Notes: a model not told the origin generated them from the letters alone. DNA of 64,000 nt from Glaciecola sp028401415 (GCF_028401415.2 NZ_CP171821.2:1488001-1552000), one strand, 5' to 3'; positions 1 through 9,503 are shown, counted from the first letter of the stretch. Translations and numbers: made by a program.

Positions 1-711
1 GCTGAAAAATTGACAATCTTCATCTAATCCTAATGAGCTGCGTAAATGCTCGTGTATCACACCACAGTTAAACCAAGCCGGTTTCATGGGAGGAACTAGA
101 TCACGGCAATCCAGCGCATCAACGAGGCTTGAGAAACTATTATTTTTTACCGACCATAAGTCAGTATGGCAACCAAAAGACGTGACTTCAGAGACAAGCG
201 TGCCGGTGAAGCGCCACGCCCAATACTGAGGGTACATGAGTATATGGCTTGCTTGACTAAACTTCTTTGGGAATTTCTGCTTGAGCCAGAAAAGCTGCCG
301 CCCAAGGTTAAGTCCAGCCGGTAGACTTGGAGAAAATGACTCATTAAATGGCGGTCGAATTTGTTCATACCCTTCGCTTTGCGCATGCGTTGCGCCATAT
401 TCGTAATCCAGAACAGGCAAGACCAATCCATTCTCTTCAGATGAATCTCTATCAATGAGCGCGGCACTTGCCCCGTGGGTGGTGATGGTAATGTGCGTAA
501 TCAAAAATGAGGGGGTGAATGCTTTTATCGACTCACACAACCAGTGCCAAATGCCATCGATGTTGGCGCTTGGATAAGCGGTCTGATGATTGACCGTATT
601 TGGCATTTGATTCGCATGCACAGACTTGAAATTTGCATCAAGCACATGCAGTTTCACGTGCGTTTTGCCAATATCGATGATGAGCGTATAAACTTGGCGT
701 TCGTTAATCAT
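1..711 (-). CDS. rhaB: FGGY-family carbohydrate kinase, probable L-rhamnulose kinase (partial, cut by left edge)
   Basis: The reading frame opens with an ATG at 711 and stays open to base 1, so only the first 237 residues are present. The N-terminus reads as the phosphate-binding strand of the FGGY/actin fold (LIIDIGKTHVKLHVLD), and further on YPQYWAWRFTG and TSFGCHTDLW match the sugar-binding part of FGGY kinases. By family the enzyme phosphorylates a ketose; its place as last visible gene of a rhamnose operon points to L-rhamnulose to L-rhamnulose-1-phosphate, the substrate of the aldolase encoded upstream. The gene starts 47 bases after the permease stop on the same strand. The family call is from sequence; the substrate is inferred from context, and fuculokinase-like relatives cannot be excluded. 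Confidence 0.82.
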   Translation of the reverse strand, partial: MINERQVYTLIIDIGKTHVKLHVLDANFKSVHANQMPNTVNHQTAYPSANIDGIWHWLCESIKAFTPSFLITHITITTHGASAALIDRDSSEENGLVLPVLDYEYGATHAQSEGYEQIRPPFNESFSPSLPAGLNLGRQLFWLKQKFPKKFSQASHILMYPQYWAWRFTGTLVSEVTSFGCHTDLWSVKNNSFSSLVDALDCRDLVPPMKPAWFNCGVIHEHLRSSLGLDEDCQFFS

Positions 712-758
712 AATTTAGCCATCGTACATTCTATGTTCAGTCCTTTGTTAGCATTCGC

Positions 759-2429
759 TCAGGCCTCTGGATTAGCCTTATCGAGTGAAGCAATGTGAGC
801 ATATGTGGCCGTGATAAAGTAAACCAAGGTAGGGACAATTAGCCAGGTAGTGATTGTCTGGACATCCTGAGTCATATAAGCAGACACGCCCATATATGCG
901 CAATAGAGCAAGGCTCCCCAAGATACATATTTAGCGATAGTTGCCGTCATGGGCGTTGTAATTTTTCTCGCTTGAGCAGGCGCAGCAGTTTGCAAGTACT
1001 CTCGCTCTGCAGCTTGCCTTTTAGACTCCGCTGCCTCGGCTGCCTCAGCTTCAGGATACGCCTCTTTCGCGCCCATTGCTGAGGCGAGAACGATATATAA
1101 AACCGTAGAGAAAATCCAAAGGGGAATGAGGATAAAGAACAAATGCAGTAATCCGGTCTGTTCCACAGCAACACCTACTACCATTGATACTATCCAAGTA
1201 ATAACGGCTGCTAGGTTAGTCGTGTTGCCTTTATAGGATGACCAGTAACGCGTGAGCCCTATTTTTGAGAAAATCCAATGCTCGGTCACAATAATGGCGC
1301 CTACTGGAGCTAACAACAGCCCCATGTAGCCGACAAATCCGAGTAATCCAGAAAACACAAATGGCGAACATGCGATAATGGTCGTTATTATTCCTACAAC
1401 GGTGGTAACTCTAGTGCGTCCCCAAGTATGATTCAGAGAGCTAAAAGCAAGACCTGCGCGATAAATGGTCGGATTTGACGTTGTCCAACCGGCAATAATG
1501 ACCGCTAAAATGCCCGATGCGCCTAAGGCGGTAAAGGCAACAGAACCGGGGTCAATGGCGGTAATGGTCGTGCCCAATAGAATTGCAGCTCCTGCGCCCA
1601 TAATGCCTGCACAAATCCAAGCCATGTAGTGCCCTATGAACATGCCGAGCGCCGAGAAATAACCGTAATTCGGATTTTTTGCGAAGCGCAATAAAGTCAT
1701 GTCTCCAAGGCTGCCGTGCATGGCCAAATTGGCTACCCAAGCGAAAGCGGCGACATGCCAAATCCCAATTTCACCATCAGTATCTTTCCATATTGATTCA
1801 CTAGCCACTTTAAGAAAGTCACCAAAACTACCGATACTGTCGACGCCTGAGGTAACCGCTACCGTGGTCGGCAACATGACCAAGGCGCCTACAACGAACA
1901 TCAGAATCATCCACGGCGCGCACACCTCAGCGAAGGCAGCTAATTTCTTAAAGCCTTTTACGGCCATATAAACGACCACAGCGCCAACACCCAAAACCAC
2001 CAATACAAAGCGATAGTCAGAAGGGAAATAACCAATTTGATCCTCAATACCAAAAAGCACCCTAACCGCTGACGCAGATACCGTGATCATCGCACCCGCC
2101 AGCACGCAAAACAGCGCGCCATTGACCACACTGTAGAGTTTTATGGTGCCCGGACCTGCGATTTTTTCCAAATACGCATAAAGGGTTAAGCGAGTATCCG
2201 TCGCAATTGGGGCGGTGATTAAGCCCCATGTCAGTACCGCTAATAAATTACCAAATAACAAGCCTAAGAGGATGTCTCCCGCGCCCACGCCCCATGAAAC
2301 AAACAACGCACCAATTACAAACTCGGTGCCCGCAACGTGCTCACCTGCGTAGCTTGCGGCAAAAGGTTTGGGTCCTTGCAACATTTGTGGCGAAACGGCT
2401 TGAGTTTCAAATTCTTGTGCTGTAGACAT
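759..2429 (-). CDS. NCS1-type permease, probable L-rhamnose transporter
   Basis: A 556-residue integral membrane protein with about 12 to 14 hydrophobic segments. The N-terminal region (SYAGEHVAGTEFVIGALFVS, then a Gly-rich GLLFGNLLAVLTWG stretch) resembles purine/cytosine permeases of the NCS1 family. A hydrophilic, Ala/Glu-rich insert lies near residues 470 to 500 before two last segments. The start chosen is the ATG at 2429, preceded by GGAGAA; an in-frame start 27 bases upstream lacks a ribosome site. It sits between the isomerase and the kinase in a rhamnose operon, so rhamnose or a related deoxysugar is the likeliest substrate. NCS1 proteins are best known for nucleobase uptake, so the sugar substrate is inference from context. 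Confidence 0.75.
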   Translation of the reverse strand: MSTAQEFETQAVSPQMLQGPKPFAASYAGEHVAGTEFVIGALFVSWGVGAGDILLGLLFGNLLAVLTWGLITAPIATDTRLTLYAYLEKIAGPGTIKLYSVVNGALFCVLAGAMITVSASAVRVLFGIEDQIGYFPSDYRFVLVVLGVGAVVVYMAVKGFKKLAAFAEVCAPWMILMFVVGALVMLPTTVAVTSGVDSIGSFGDFLKVASESIWKDTDGEIGIWHVAAFAWVANLAMHGSLGDMTLLRFAKNPNYGYFSALGMFIGHYMAWICAGIMGAGAAILLGTTITAIDPGSVAFTALGASGILAVIIAGWTTSNPTIYRAGLAFSSLNHTWGRTRVTTVVGIITTIIACSPFVFSGLLGFVGYMGLLLAPVGAIIVTEHWIFSKIGLTRYWSSYKGNTTNLAAVITWIVSMVVGVAVEQTGLLHLFFILIPLWIFSTVLYIVLASAMGAKEAYPEAEAAEAAESKRQAAEREYLQTAAPAQARKITTPMTATIAKYVSWGALLYCAYMGVSAYMTQDVQTITTWLIVPTLVYFITATYAHIASLDKANPEA

Positions 2430-2513
2430 CTTGTTCTCCGAACTCTCAATGCACAAAGCATTTTGTTGTTATTGTTGTTATGTCATTCGTTCTTAAATGC
2501 TTGGATTCAAGCC

Positions 2514-3809
2514 CTATACGATACCTGAGCCACTGCCGCCGCTGTTAGGACGAACTTTGGCAACTGACTTGCGGTAACCTGACGCACGATAACAAGCAAT
2601 GGGGTCTATTGCCCCACCTTTGCGCAAGCGTGCCTTTTGAAGTATGGGTGATACATCGATAGTAAAGGCATGTTTGAGCGTGTTACTTGCCATAATGGCA
2701 TCGTTATCTGTTTGATATTGAGTGAGTTTTTCACGATTCACCAACAATGCGGACACGTACGAACGCTGAACGCTTGCGGCTGAATTCATCAAGCTTTCAA
2801 TTGGGTCTGTCACGTTATGGGATTGGTCGAGCATGTAGTTGGGATTAAAGGCGTCTTGTTTGCGATATTCTGCATCTACCAACTCATTAAATATTAGAAA
2901 CTGCTGATACGGATGCAAACTGCCGCTATCTAAATCATCATCACCATATTTGGAGTCATTAAAGTGGAAGCCTCCCAATTTTTTAAACTGAATAAGACGA
3001 GACACAATCATCTCGATATTCACATTGGGAGCATGATGCCCTAAATCCACCAGAGACTTCGCTTGGGGCCCTAACTCCATAGCGGCCAAAATATTGCTTC
3101 CCCAGTCTTGAATAATGGTAGAGTAAAATGCGGGCTCGAACATTTTGTGTTCAATGTGCAGTTCCCAGTCGCTTGGCAAGCCTGCGTAGATTTCTTTCAT
3201 ACTTTCTAGATAGCGCTCAAAGGCATGCTGGAAGTGCTGCTGACCTGGATGATTAGAGCCGTCACCTACCCAAACCGTCAGCGTTTTCGACCCTAAGACT
3301 TGCCCCCATTGAATGCAATCTAAATTGTGCGAAATCGCTAAATCTCGGCTCGCTTTACTGGTATTGCTTAAGCTACCGTATTTGAAGCTATGCTCCTGTC
3401 CGGCCTGATCTTGAAAGGTATTTGAATTGATAGAATCCCACTTTAGGTCAAGCGCGTCCGATGCTTCTTTTAGCTCAGAAAAGTCGTCGACTTTATCCCA
3501 TGGGAAATGCGGTGAGACACGCTCCGTCGCTTGCGATAAATCATTGATTACAGCACTGTCTTCGAGCTTTTCGAAAATATTACGTGGTTCACCCTCGCCA
3601 GGAAATCGCGCGAAACGCGTCCCGCCAGTTCCGGTTCCCCAAGACGGCACAGCAATCTGAAAAGCCTCTGCTTTTGCCAGCACCGCCTCGATATTGATGT
3701 TTTCTCGCGCCAGTTTATTGCCCAGTGCTTCATAATCTTCTTTTACGTGAGCTTCGATGCTAGCGTTTTGCTCTGCAATAAACGCTTTGTCGATACGTTG
3801 TTGAGTCAT
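2514..3809 (-). CDS. rhaI: L-rhamnose isomerase, RhaI type
   Basis: A 431-residue cytosolic isomerase of the TIM-barrel RhaI type, as in rhizobia and Pseudomonas stutzeri, distinct from E. coli RhaA. It should convert L-rhamnose to L-rhamnulose with divalent metal ions. Visible hallmarks are the PSWGTGTGGTRFARFPG segment near residue 55, the HIEHKMFEPAFYSTIIQDW segment with metal-ligand Glu, the DLGHHAPNVNIE segment and the GGFHFNDSKYGDDDLDSGS segment carrying the metal-binding His and Asp residues. The ATG at 3809 follows AGGAACATAAGA. It lies 59 bases after the aldolase/dehydrogenase gene and 84 bases before the permease start on the same strand. The length is normal for the family and the catalytic region is intact. 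Confidence 0.93.
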   Translation of the reverse strand: MTQQRIDKAFIAEQNASIEAHVKEDYEALGNKLARENINIEAVLAKAEAFQIAVPSWGTGTGGTRFARFPGEGEPRNIFEKLEDSAVINDLSQATERVSPHFPWDKVDDFSELKEASDALDLKWDSINSNTFQDQAGQEHSFKYGSLSNTSKASRDLAISHNLDCIQWGQVLGSKTLTVWVGDGSNHPGQQHFQHAFERYLESMKEIYAGLPSDWELHIEHKMFEPAFYSTIIQDWGSNILAAMELGPQAKSLVDLGHHAPNVNIEMIVSRLIQFKKLGGFHFNDSKYGDDDLDSGSLHPYQQFLIFNELVDAEYRKQDAFNPNYMLDQSHNVTDPIESLMNSAASVQRSYVSALLVNREKLTQYQTDNDAIMASNTLKHAFTIDVSPILQKARLRKGGAIDPIACYRASGYRKSVAKVRPNSGGSGSGIV

Positions 3810-3868
3810 TCTTATGTTCCTAATTCGGTGTGTTGATTTAGCGTATATACAGGCTTTCGATGAGACTA

Positions 3869-6061
3869 CTAGCGCAAAAACGCTTCATGCAAACCGCCAT
3901 CAACACTTATAATTTGCCCAGTGGTTTTGCTTAACTGCCCCGACACTAATAAGTAAGCTGCTTCAGCCTGATCAGCTGGTGTAATTGGCTGCTTTGTTAA
4001 GGTTCGCTGGGCGTAAAACATCGCTAGCTTGTCACGTAAATCATCATCTGACTCGTCGCTTGAGTGCTCAACACGATATTTTGTTAAGGATGCTATGACG
4101 CGATCTCGCGGGAACATTGTGCTGCCTTTGACTACGGTCGCCGGTGCTAAGCCATTAACGTTAACCAGCGGAGCAAGTTCGATAGCTAACTCACGCACTA
4201 AATGATTAGCGGCGGCTTTTGAGGTGTCATAGGCAAGTGAGCCCTTTTTGGAAACGGCGGCGTTGACGCTGGTTGTTAATACCATCGCGCCATGTAACTT
4301 TTGCGCTTGCCAAATTTTATTTGCCTCGGTTCCTACGATGTATCCACCTTTTACATTCACTGCAAAACTCACATCAAACTGTTGGTCGTCGCTCATGCCA
4401 GACTGACCAGGCGCAAGAAATACGCCGGCAGTAACGATGACTTTATCAATGCCACCGTAAGCTAAGATAACCTCGTCAAACATCGCTTTAACGCTTTCTC
4501 GATTGGTAATATCAACCGATTGCGCAATAGCCGGGCCGCAACCAGAAATACCAGAACCCGCTACACCAATGCCCTGACCGTAAATCGAAGTGAGCTCATC
4601 TGCCGTTTTTTGTGCGGCTTCATGGCGCAAATCGGCACAGACTACATGAGCGCCCTCTTTCGCAACTCTTAGCGCAGTTTCTTTACCGATACCGTCACCC
4701 GCGCCAATCACCACCACCACGTCGCGAGCAAGCGGGGCTTCTTTGGGCATTCGCTGTAATTTGGCTTCCTCTAATGCCCAATACTCAATATCAAAGGCTT
4801 CTTGTTGAGGTAATGCCGTATAGTCGCTTATTGCTTCTGCACCGCGCATCACTTCTATGGCACAGTTGTAAAATTCTGTGGTTACCCGCGATTCAGATTT
4901 GTTTTTACCCCAACCAATAATGCCAACACCAGGGATAAGAATAACGGTCGGACTTGGGTCGCGCATGGCTGGCGAATCGTCCCGCTTACAGGCCTCATAA
5001 TAGGCTTGATATTCGACCCTATAATTTTCGATACCCACATTTAGCTTGTCGATTAAGGCATCAAAATCGTCGTTTTTTGGATCAAAATCAACATACAGTG
5101 GTTGGATTTTCGTGCGCAAGAAATGATCCGGGCAAGACGTCCCTAATTTAGCCAAACGAGGAGCGTCAACACTATTAACGAATCTTAGCGCGGCTTCATC
5201 TGTTTGCACGGTGGCAATAAATTTAACTTTGTTTGAGATGATTCCTCTGGCCACCGGTAAAAACCTGGTTAACAGTTCTGTGCGCGCAGCCTCTGCTAAA
5301 CTCTCGACTTTAGCGCCACCAAAGGTTTGTTCGCCTTTGTCATGCTCTTCTATATATCGCGCCGCAGTTTCAATTACCCATAACGAGGTTTCATAACAGC
5401 TCTTACTCTCAGATTCCCAATTGGTATGACCGTGTTGGCCGAGTAAAATACCCACACTATCAGGTTTCTCAGCGTAAGCTTGCTCACACACTAGCGCTGC
5501 CTCCCAACCTGGGCGCATCCACGGCACATATGCCATTTTACCGCCCCAGACCTTCTCGGTCAGTGCTTCTTGGTCTTTACAGGAAGCGATAGAAATCACC
5601 GCATTAGGATGCAAGTGGTCAACGTGCTTGTCAGCGATCATTGAATGCAGGGGGGTATCAATTGACGATGCACGAGGGTTTAGGCAAAAGTTACAGTGTT
5701 TGTACATGCCAATCATTGCATCTTCGCCAGGCGACTTATAGCCCTTATCATCGCGAAGTTGATAAGTGTTATCAAGCGCAGTTAATTTATCTTGGTAGAG
5801 CGAAGAGAAGTTTTCTAACTTTGCTGTACGTAAATCACCGCCGGAGCCTTTTACCCATAGCACTTGCACTTGTTCACCGGTAAGAGGATCCGTTTCCATT
5901 ATTTTCGCAGATGTGTTGCCCCCGCCTGTATTGGTGATGCGTTGGTCTGCGCCTAAAATATTAGACCGATAGACTAAACTCTCAACTTCGCTAAGCTTTT
6001 CTGCGTACTCATCATCCCAGTGATAATCAACGTGTTTGTACTGCTCTTTTTTGTCAGACAT
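3869..6061 (-). CDS. rhaD: bifunctional L-rhamnulose-1-phosphate aldolase / short-chain dehydrogenase
   Basis: A 730-residue two-domain fusion known from rhizobia, Bacillus and Chloroflexi (RhaD/RhaEW). Residues 1 to about 430 form a class II aldolase: GGGNTSAK and WVKGSGGDL near the N-terminus, then TPLHSMIADKHVDHLHPNAV with zinc-ligand histidines and GQHGHTNWE. Residues about 440 to 730 form a short-chain dehydrogenase with a GAGDGIGKE cofactor loop and YDTSK active-site motif. The aldolase half yields dihydroxyacetone phosphate and L-lactaldehyde; the dehydrogenase half oxidises lactaldehyde to lactate. It is the first gene of the operon. The ATG at 6061 is preceded by GGGAAAAAGA. No truncation or missing motif was seen. 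Confidence 0.94.
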   Translation of the reverse strand: MSDKKEQYKHVDYHWDDEYAEKLSEVESLVYRSNILGADQRITNTGGGNTSAKIMETDPLTGEQVQVLWVKGSGGDLRTAKLENFSSLYQDKLTALDNTYQLRDDKGYKSPGEDAMIGMYKHCNFCLNPRASSIDTPLHSMIADKHVDHLHPNAVISIASCKDQEALTEKVWGGKMAYVPWMRPGWEAALVCEQAYAEKPDSVGILLGQHGHTNWESESKSCYETSLWVIETAARYIEEHDKGEQTFGGAKVESLAEAARTELLTRFLPVARGIISNKVKFIATVQTDEAALRFVNSVDAPRLAKLGTSCPDHFLRTKIQPLYVDFDPKNDDFDALIDKLNVGIENYRVEYQAYYEACKRDDSPAMRDPSPTVILIPGVGIIGWGKNKSESRVTTEFYNCAIEVMRGAEAISDYTALPQQEAFDIEYWALEEAKLQRMPKEAPLARDVVVVIGAGDGIGKETALRVAKEGAHVVCADLRHEAAQKTADELTSIYGQGIGVAGSGISGCGPAIAQSVDITNRESVKAMFDEVILAYGGIDKVIVTAGVFLAPGQSGMSDDQQFDVSFAVNVKGGYIVGTEANKIWQAQKLHGAMVLTTSVNAAVSKKGSLAYDTSKAAANHLVRELAIELAPLVNVNGLAPATVVKGSTMFPRDRVIASLTKYRVEHSSDESDDDLRDKLAMFYAQRTLTKQPITPADQAEAAYLLVSGQLSKTTGQIISVDGGLHEAFLR

Positions 6062-6088
6062 CGAATCTTTTTCCCACGGGTCTTATTC

Positions 6089-6102
6089 ATGTAATTTTAC
6101 AT
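6089..6102. promoter_or_regulatory. palindrome upstream of the rhamnose operon, candidate operator
   Basis: ATGTAATTTTACAT is an exact inverted repeat (ATGTAA, two-base spacer, TTACAT) placed 28 to 41 bases upstream of the first codon of the aldolase/dehydrogenase gene. The position is right for a repressor site or for the 5' leader. No rhamnose regulator gene lies in the window, so the binding protein is unknown, and short AT-rich palindromes also arise by chance. Confidence 0.35.
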
Positions 6103-6179
6103 TTGTAACGCCATATTAACGACTAAACAAACATAGTCAAGCAATTTAAATCAAATTCAATCACGCTTACAATGCAATA

Positions 6180-6878
6180 CTATTTTTTATAGCAAAGCTT
6201 AACATCGTCCAAGAAATTAGAAGAATCAATATCGCCGTTGGACGCCACTAATGGTGTGATCCGCACATGCAGCTTGGTTTCATTTTTTGGTGGAGAAAAA
6301 CTTCCACGGTGTACCTGCCAACCTGACTTCCCGGTCGATACTTGTGCAATTTCTTTAAAACCATCATCATACTTGACTGAAAACGCGATGGTGTCCACGC
6401 CTTGCCGTCCGCGATGCGCCAATTCCCATTCAAAGGTCTTATTTGGTTCAACCATGACGATCTGCTCGTGGTGGTTGCCATCCATTTCTACAAACACTCT
6501 ACCGTGATAAGCGTTTATCCCTAAAAACCCAGATTGGCCTACCTCAATCTCACCACCTTTTGAAATGCCACCCTGCTGAAGTGAAATGCCTCCTGTTGTA
6601 AACCAAGCTGGAAAATCAATTTGAGGGTGAGCATCTAAGAAATACACGCCAGAGTTTTCCCGTCCTAAATCGCTAATCATATCAAAGGCGTTGTTATATC
6701 TGGAATTGGCACTTTCTTCAAAGCTGCCATTCACCAGCAAGTTTGAACTACCTGAAAGGCATGCACTTTTAGTTTGCGCATATACTGGTGCACTGGAAAA
6801 CACCGCTGCAAGGCAAACGGTGCTAATTATTATTACTCGTGAGGACTTATTGAATCTATTAATCGTATCGAACATCAT
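6180..6878 (-). CDS. secreted protein with a carbohydrate-binding-like beta domain
   Basis: A 232-residue exported protein. The first 35 residues form a Sec signal peptide (basic start, hydrophobic IIISTVCLAAVFSS, cleavage after VYA). The mature part begins with LLVNGSFEES, then FPAWFTTG and GVDTIAFSVKYDDG, the pattern of jelly-roll domains related to carbohydrate-binding or DUF642-like modules that open with a VNGSFE strand. Cysteines near both ends (SACLSG and VKLCYK) could pair. Two tandem ATG codons follow GGAGTTCCCA; the first is used here. It lies 118 bases upstream of the rhamnose operon on the same strand, so polysaccharide binding is a reasonable guess. Fold assignment is by pattern only. 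Confidence 0.65.
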   Translation of the reverse strand: MMFDTINRFNKSSRVIIISTVCLAAVFSSAPVYAQTKSACLSGSSNLLVNGSFEESANSRYNNAFDMISDLGRENSGVYFLDAHPQIDFPAWFTTGGISLQQGGISKGGEIEVGQSGFLGINAYHGRVFVEMDGNHHEQIVMVEPNKTFEWELAHRGRQGVDTIAFSVKYDDGFKEIAQVSTGKSGWQVHRGSFSPPKNETKLHVRITPLVASNGDIDSSNFLDDVKLCYKK

Positions 6879-7157
6879 TGGGAACTCCGTCTGAATGGGT
6901 TTATCTTAATACGCGCTAATAAACAAAAAAGGATGCTAGTAATACTAAGTCCTCAGGCGATGATGACCATACTTTAACGAACAGGTCATTCAGTCGCAGT
7001 GAATGAAGAATAATGAGCGAATTTGACTGTTCAAGGATGGCAGTAAATGGTATGTTTACTAGTCCTAAATACTTAATCGATATCTTAACACTAACCTAAT
7101 AGGTCCTTTGGCAAAATGATTTAGGCCACTGCCTTTATGACTCACATGGGAGACCAA

Positions 7158-7790
7158 ATGAAAATAGCTTTGATGATGGAATTTAGCCAAGCCGGTAAAA
7201 ATAGTATCGTGTTTGATCAACTAAACAGCGTAGCAAGCGAACAAGGGCACGAAGTGTTCAATGTTGGCATGAAGGACGACAATGACCATCGCCTTACTTA
7301 TATCCACCTTGGCATTATTTCTGCCCTGCTGCTAAACAGCAAAGCGGTTGATTTCGTAGTGGCGGGTTGTGGAACAGGACAAGGTGCGCTTATGTCATTA
7401 AATGCATACCCTGGCGTGGCCTGCGGTTATTGTATCGACCCTGCTGATGCTTATTTATTTGCACAAATCAATAATGGCAACGCACTTGCCCTTCCCTTTG
7501 CAAAAGGATTCGGATGGGGAGCGGAATTAAACCTACGCTATGTCTTTGAAAAAGCATTTACCGGCGAAACAGGCTTAGGCTATCCACCCGAGCGCAGAGA
7601 GTCTCAAGTAAGCAATGCAGGTATTTTAACCAATGTAAAACTTGCTACGAGCAAGCCGTTTCTAGACGGCTTGAAAGCCCTGGATCCAGAGCTTGTTAAG
7701 CAAGCTGTAGGCTCTGCGCATTTTCAAGCGTGTTTCTTCGATGGCTGCCAAGACGACGATTTGAAAACCTTTGTTCGCTCATTCACATAA
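7158..7790 (+). CDS. RpiB/LacA/LacB-family sugar-phosphate isomerase
   Basis: A 210-residue cytosolic protein. The start chosen is the third in-frame ATG (7158), because GGGAGA lies 4 to 5 bases before it. Residues 1 to about 140 match the RpiB fold: KIALMMEFSQAGKNS at the start, EVFNVGM, and the VVAGCGTGQGALMSLN segment carrying the active-site Cys and the phosphate-binding glycines. The C-terminal 60 residues extend beyond classic RpiB (about 150 residues), as in the longer subfamily that includes the streptococcal uronate isomerase DhuI. The substrate is therefore uncertain: a pentose or hexose phosphate, or a deoxy-uronate. It is a single gene with its own upstream region, divergent from the secreted-protein gene. 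Confidence 0.8.
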   Translation: MKIALMMEFSQAGKNSIVFDQLNSVASEQGHEVFNVGMKDDNDHRLTYIHLGIISALLLNSKAVDFVVAGCGTGQGALMSLNAYPGVACGYCIDPADAYLFAQINNGNALALPFAKGFGWGAELNLRYVFEKAFTGETGLGYPPERRESQVSNAGILTNVKLATSKPFLDGLKALDPELVKQAVGSAHFQACFFDGCQDDDLKTFVRSFT

Positions 7791-7813
7791 GCGCAGCTAA
7801 ATACATTCGATAT

Positions 7814-7838
7814 GGGGAATTAAGTTTGGCGGTTCCCC
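7814..7838 (+). terminator. possible weak terminator after the RpiB-family gene
   Basis: GGGGAA and TTCCCC form a six-pair stem around a 13-base loop, followed by TTTGTTA. The hairpin begins 24 bases after the stop codon. The long loop and poor U tract make it a weak candidate. Confidence 0.35.
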
Positions 7839-8037
7839 TTTGTTATAGGCTGTTGTCATCAATTTCAGCGGAGACCTAAGCAGGCAGCACAACGGCGTGC
7901 TTGGGAATCAATTTATATAGAAAACCAATAGATGCTCTCAACTCACTCATTGAAAAACCTATCGCTTGTGTATCTTCAAACTCAGCAAATTTATTATGTC
8001 GCATCACAGACTAGCGCATGTTTGTTTTGTCCGTTTT

Positions 8038-8054
8038 CGAAAATGTAATTTTCG
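8038..8054. promoter_or_regulatory. palindromic upstream activating site for the sigma-54 exporter operon
   Basis: CGAAAATGTAATTTTCG is an exact 7-3-7 inverted repeat, and the symmetry continues outwards by two further pairs after one mismatch. It is centred about 92 bases upstream of the GG of the sigma-54 promoter at 8137, a usual distance for an NtrC-type activator site. The operon itself encodes such an activator (12716-14068), so self-regulation is the simplest reading. Confidence 0.55.
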
Positions 8055-8136
8055 GAATCGAACAGTTTTTCTAAACAAGATTTCCAATCTCAAAAATATT
8101 ATCCATAATTATCAATTACTTATAATTTAAAAGTAA

Positions 8137-8154
8137 TTGGCATAATCCTCGCTA
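8137..8154 (+). promoter_or_regulatory. sigma-54 (-24/-12) promoter of the ABC exporter/two-component operon
   Basis: TTGGCATAATCCTCGCTA keeps the invariant GG (8139-8140) and GC (8151-8152) at the exact 12-base phase of sigma-54 promoters and matches TGGCA at -24. Transcription would start near 8163, leaving a 63-base leader with AAGGAACAGTC before the ATG at 8226. An NtrC-family activator encoded four genes downstream supports the call. The rest of the 435-base gap 7791-8225 shows no gene. Confidence 0.7.
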
Positions 8155-8225
8155 TGTCCGAATAAACACAAGCGCTTTGTAGTAGCAATCCTACACGGAT
8201 GTGAAATCTGAGTTAAGGAACAGTC

Positions 8226-9482
8226 ATGGACATACCAATTGATGACAAAAAATCCTCTATCAATAAAAGACGTGTGCTGCGAGCAGGTGCTTTCTGTATG
8301 CTTCTAATTGCCCTTATCGCCGCATTTACCCAACTTCAGCCAGCCTTACCGAGTATTGATGAATCTGAGCTGTGGATTAGCGAAGTTCAGCATGGCAATT
8401 TCACGCGTCAGGTTCGAGGTGTTGGGGTGTTAGCGCCTTCTGAAATACGATGGATTGCGGCAAATACAGCAGGTCGCGTTGAGCGAGTGCTGGTAAAGCC
8501 TGGCGCAGTCGTAACCCAGGGCACCGTCATTGCGCAATTGTCTAATCCACTCCTCATCGGAGAATTGCAGCGCGCGCGCTGGGAGTTGGATGCTGCACAA
8601 GCGAATTTACTTGCGCTAAAAGCGCAGCTTCAAGAGCAAAGTCTTGAGCAAAAGCTGTTAATTACCCAAGCAAAAATGGATCTCCAAGCCGCTCAACTTA
8701 AAGAGCAGGCTGAAAAGCCTTTAGCGAAACAGCATATTATTTCGGATTTAGAGTTTGCAAAAACGGAGCTCAACACCAAACAAAGCCAAGCCATTCTGGA
8801 TATCCGCCTCGAAACACAGCAACACAGAACTCAGCTAACCAGTGCAAAATTAGCAGCAGAACAAGCACAAGTCAGAAAGTTCAGCAATATGCTGGAGCAT
8901 TTTGAAGAACAAATTGAAGCCTTAACCATTACGGCAGATATTGCTGGCGTGCTTCAACAAATTTCCGTTGACGTTGGACAGCGCGTGGAAATAGGCAGCA
9001 ATATTGCCAGAATAGCGAGACCCGATTCACTTTTGGCCGAGCTTCAAGTGCAGGAGAATTTAGTACAGGACTTACAGCTGGGTTTACCAGTATCAGTGGA
9101 TACCCGAAACGGCATCGTTGCAGGCAAGGTGGCAAGAATCGACCCCAGAGTCATTAATGGCAATGTGCAAATTGATGTTGAGCTAATCGAGCAGCTGCCC
9201 AGTGGCGCTCGCCCTGATCTTAGCGTGATAGGCACTATTGTGGTGGAACAAATCAGTGATGCCCTATACATCGACCGGCCAAATGGTGCGAGCGCGCAGT
9301 CGGACGTACAGCTGTTTAAGCTGGATGCATCTGAACAGTATGCAAGCTTAGAAAATATTCATTTGGGCAAGGCATCTGTTTCCAGTATACAGGTGCTATC
9401 TGGTCTTAAGCGTGGCGATCAGGTTGTTGTATCAGATATGGGTGAATACCAGCAGCATAGTCAAATCAAAATAATTCAGTAG
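8226..9482 (+). CDS. periplasmic adaptor (membrane fusion) protein of an ABC exporter
   Basis: A 418-residue HlyD/MacA-type adaptor. An uncleaved N-terminal membrane anchor (AGAFCMLLIALIAAF, residues 22 to 36) is followed by a first half-motif of a lipoyl domain (GRVERVLVKPGAVVTQGTVI). A long Ala/Gln/Glu-rich coiled-coil hairpin spans about residues 110 to 230, then comes the second lipoyl half (ADIAGVLQQISVDVGQRVEIG) and beta-barrel and membrane-proximal domains. It should bridge the inner-membrane permease 10255-12648 to an outer-membrane channel that is not encoded here. It is the first gene after the sigma-54 promoter, with AAGGAACAGTC before the ATG. The exported substrate is unknown. 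Confidence 0.88.
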   Translation: MDIPIDDKKSSINKRRVLRAGAFCMLLIALIAAFTQLQPALPSIDESELWISEVQHGNFTRQVRGVGVLAPSEIRWIAANTAGRVERVLVKPGAVVTQGTVIAQLSNPLLIGELQRARWELDAAQANLLALKAQLQEQSLEQKLLITQAKMDLQAAQLKEQAEKPLAKQHIISDLEFAKTELNTKQSQAILDIRLETQQHRTQLTSAKLAAEQAQVRKFSNMLEHFEEQIEALTITADIAGVLQQISVDVGQRVEIGSNIARIARPDSLLAELQVQENLVQDLQLGLPVSVDTRNGIVAGKVARIDPRVINGNVQIDVELIEQLPSGARPDLSVIGTIVVEQISDALYIDRPNGASAQSDVQLFKLDASEQYASLENIHLGKASVSSIQVLSGLKRGDQVVVSDMGEYQQHSQIKIIQ

Positions 9483-9503
9483 AGAAGACGTTTGGAGAGA
9501 GTC

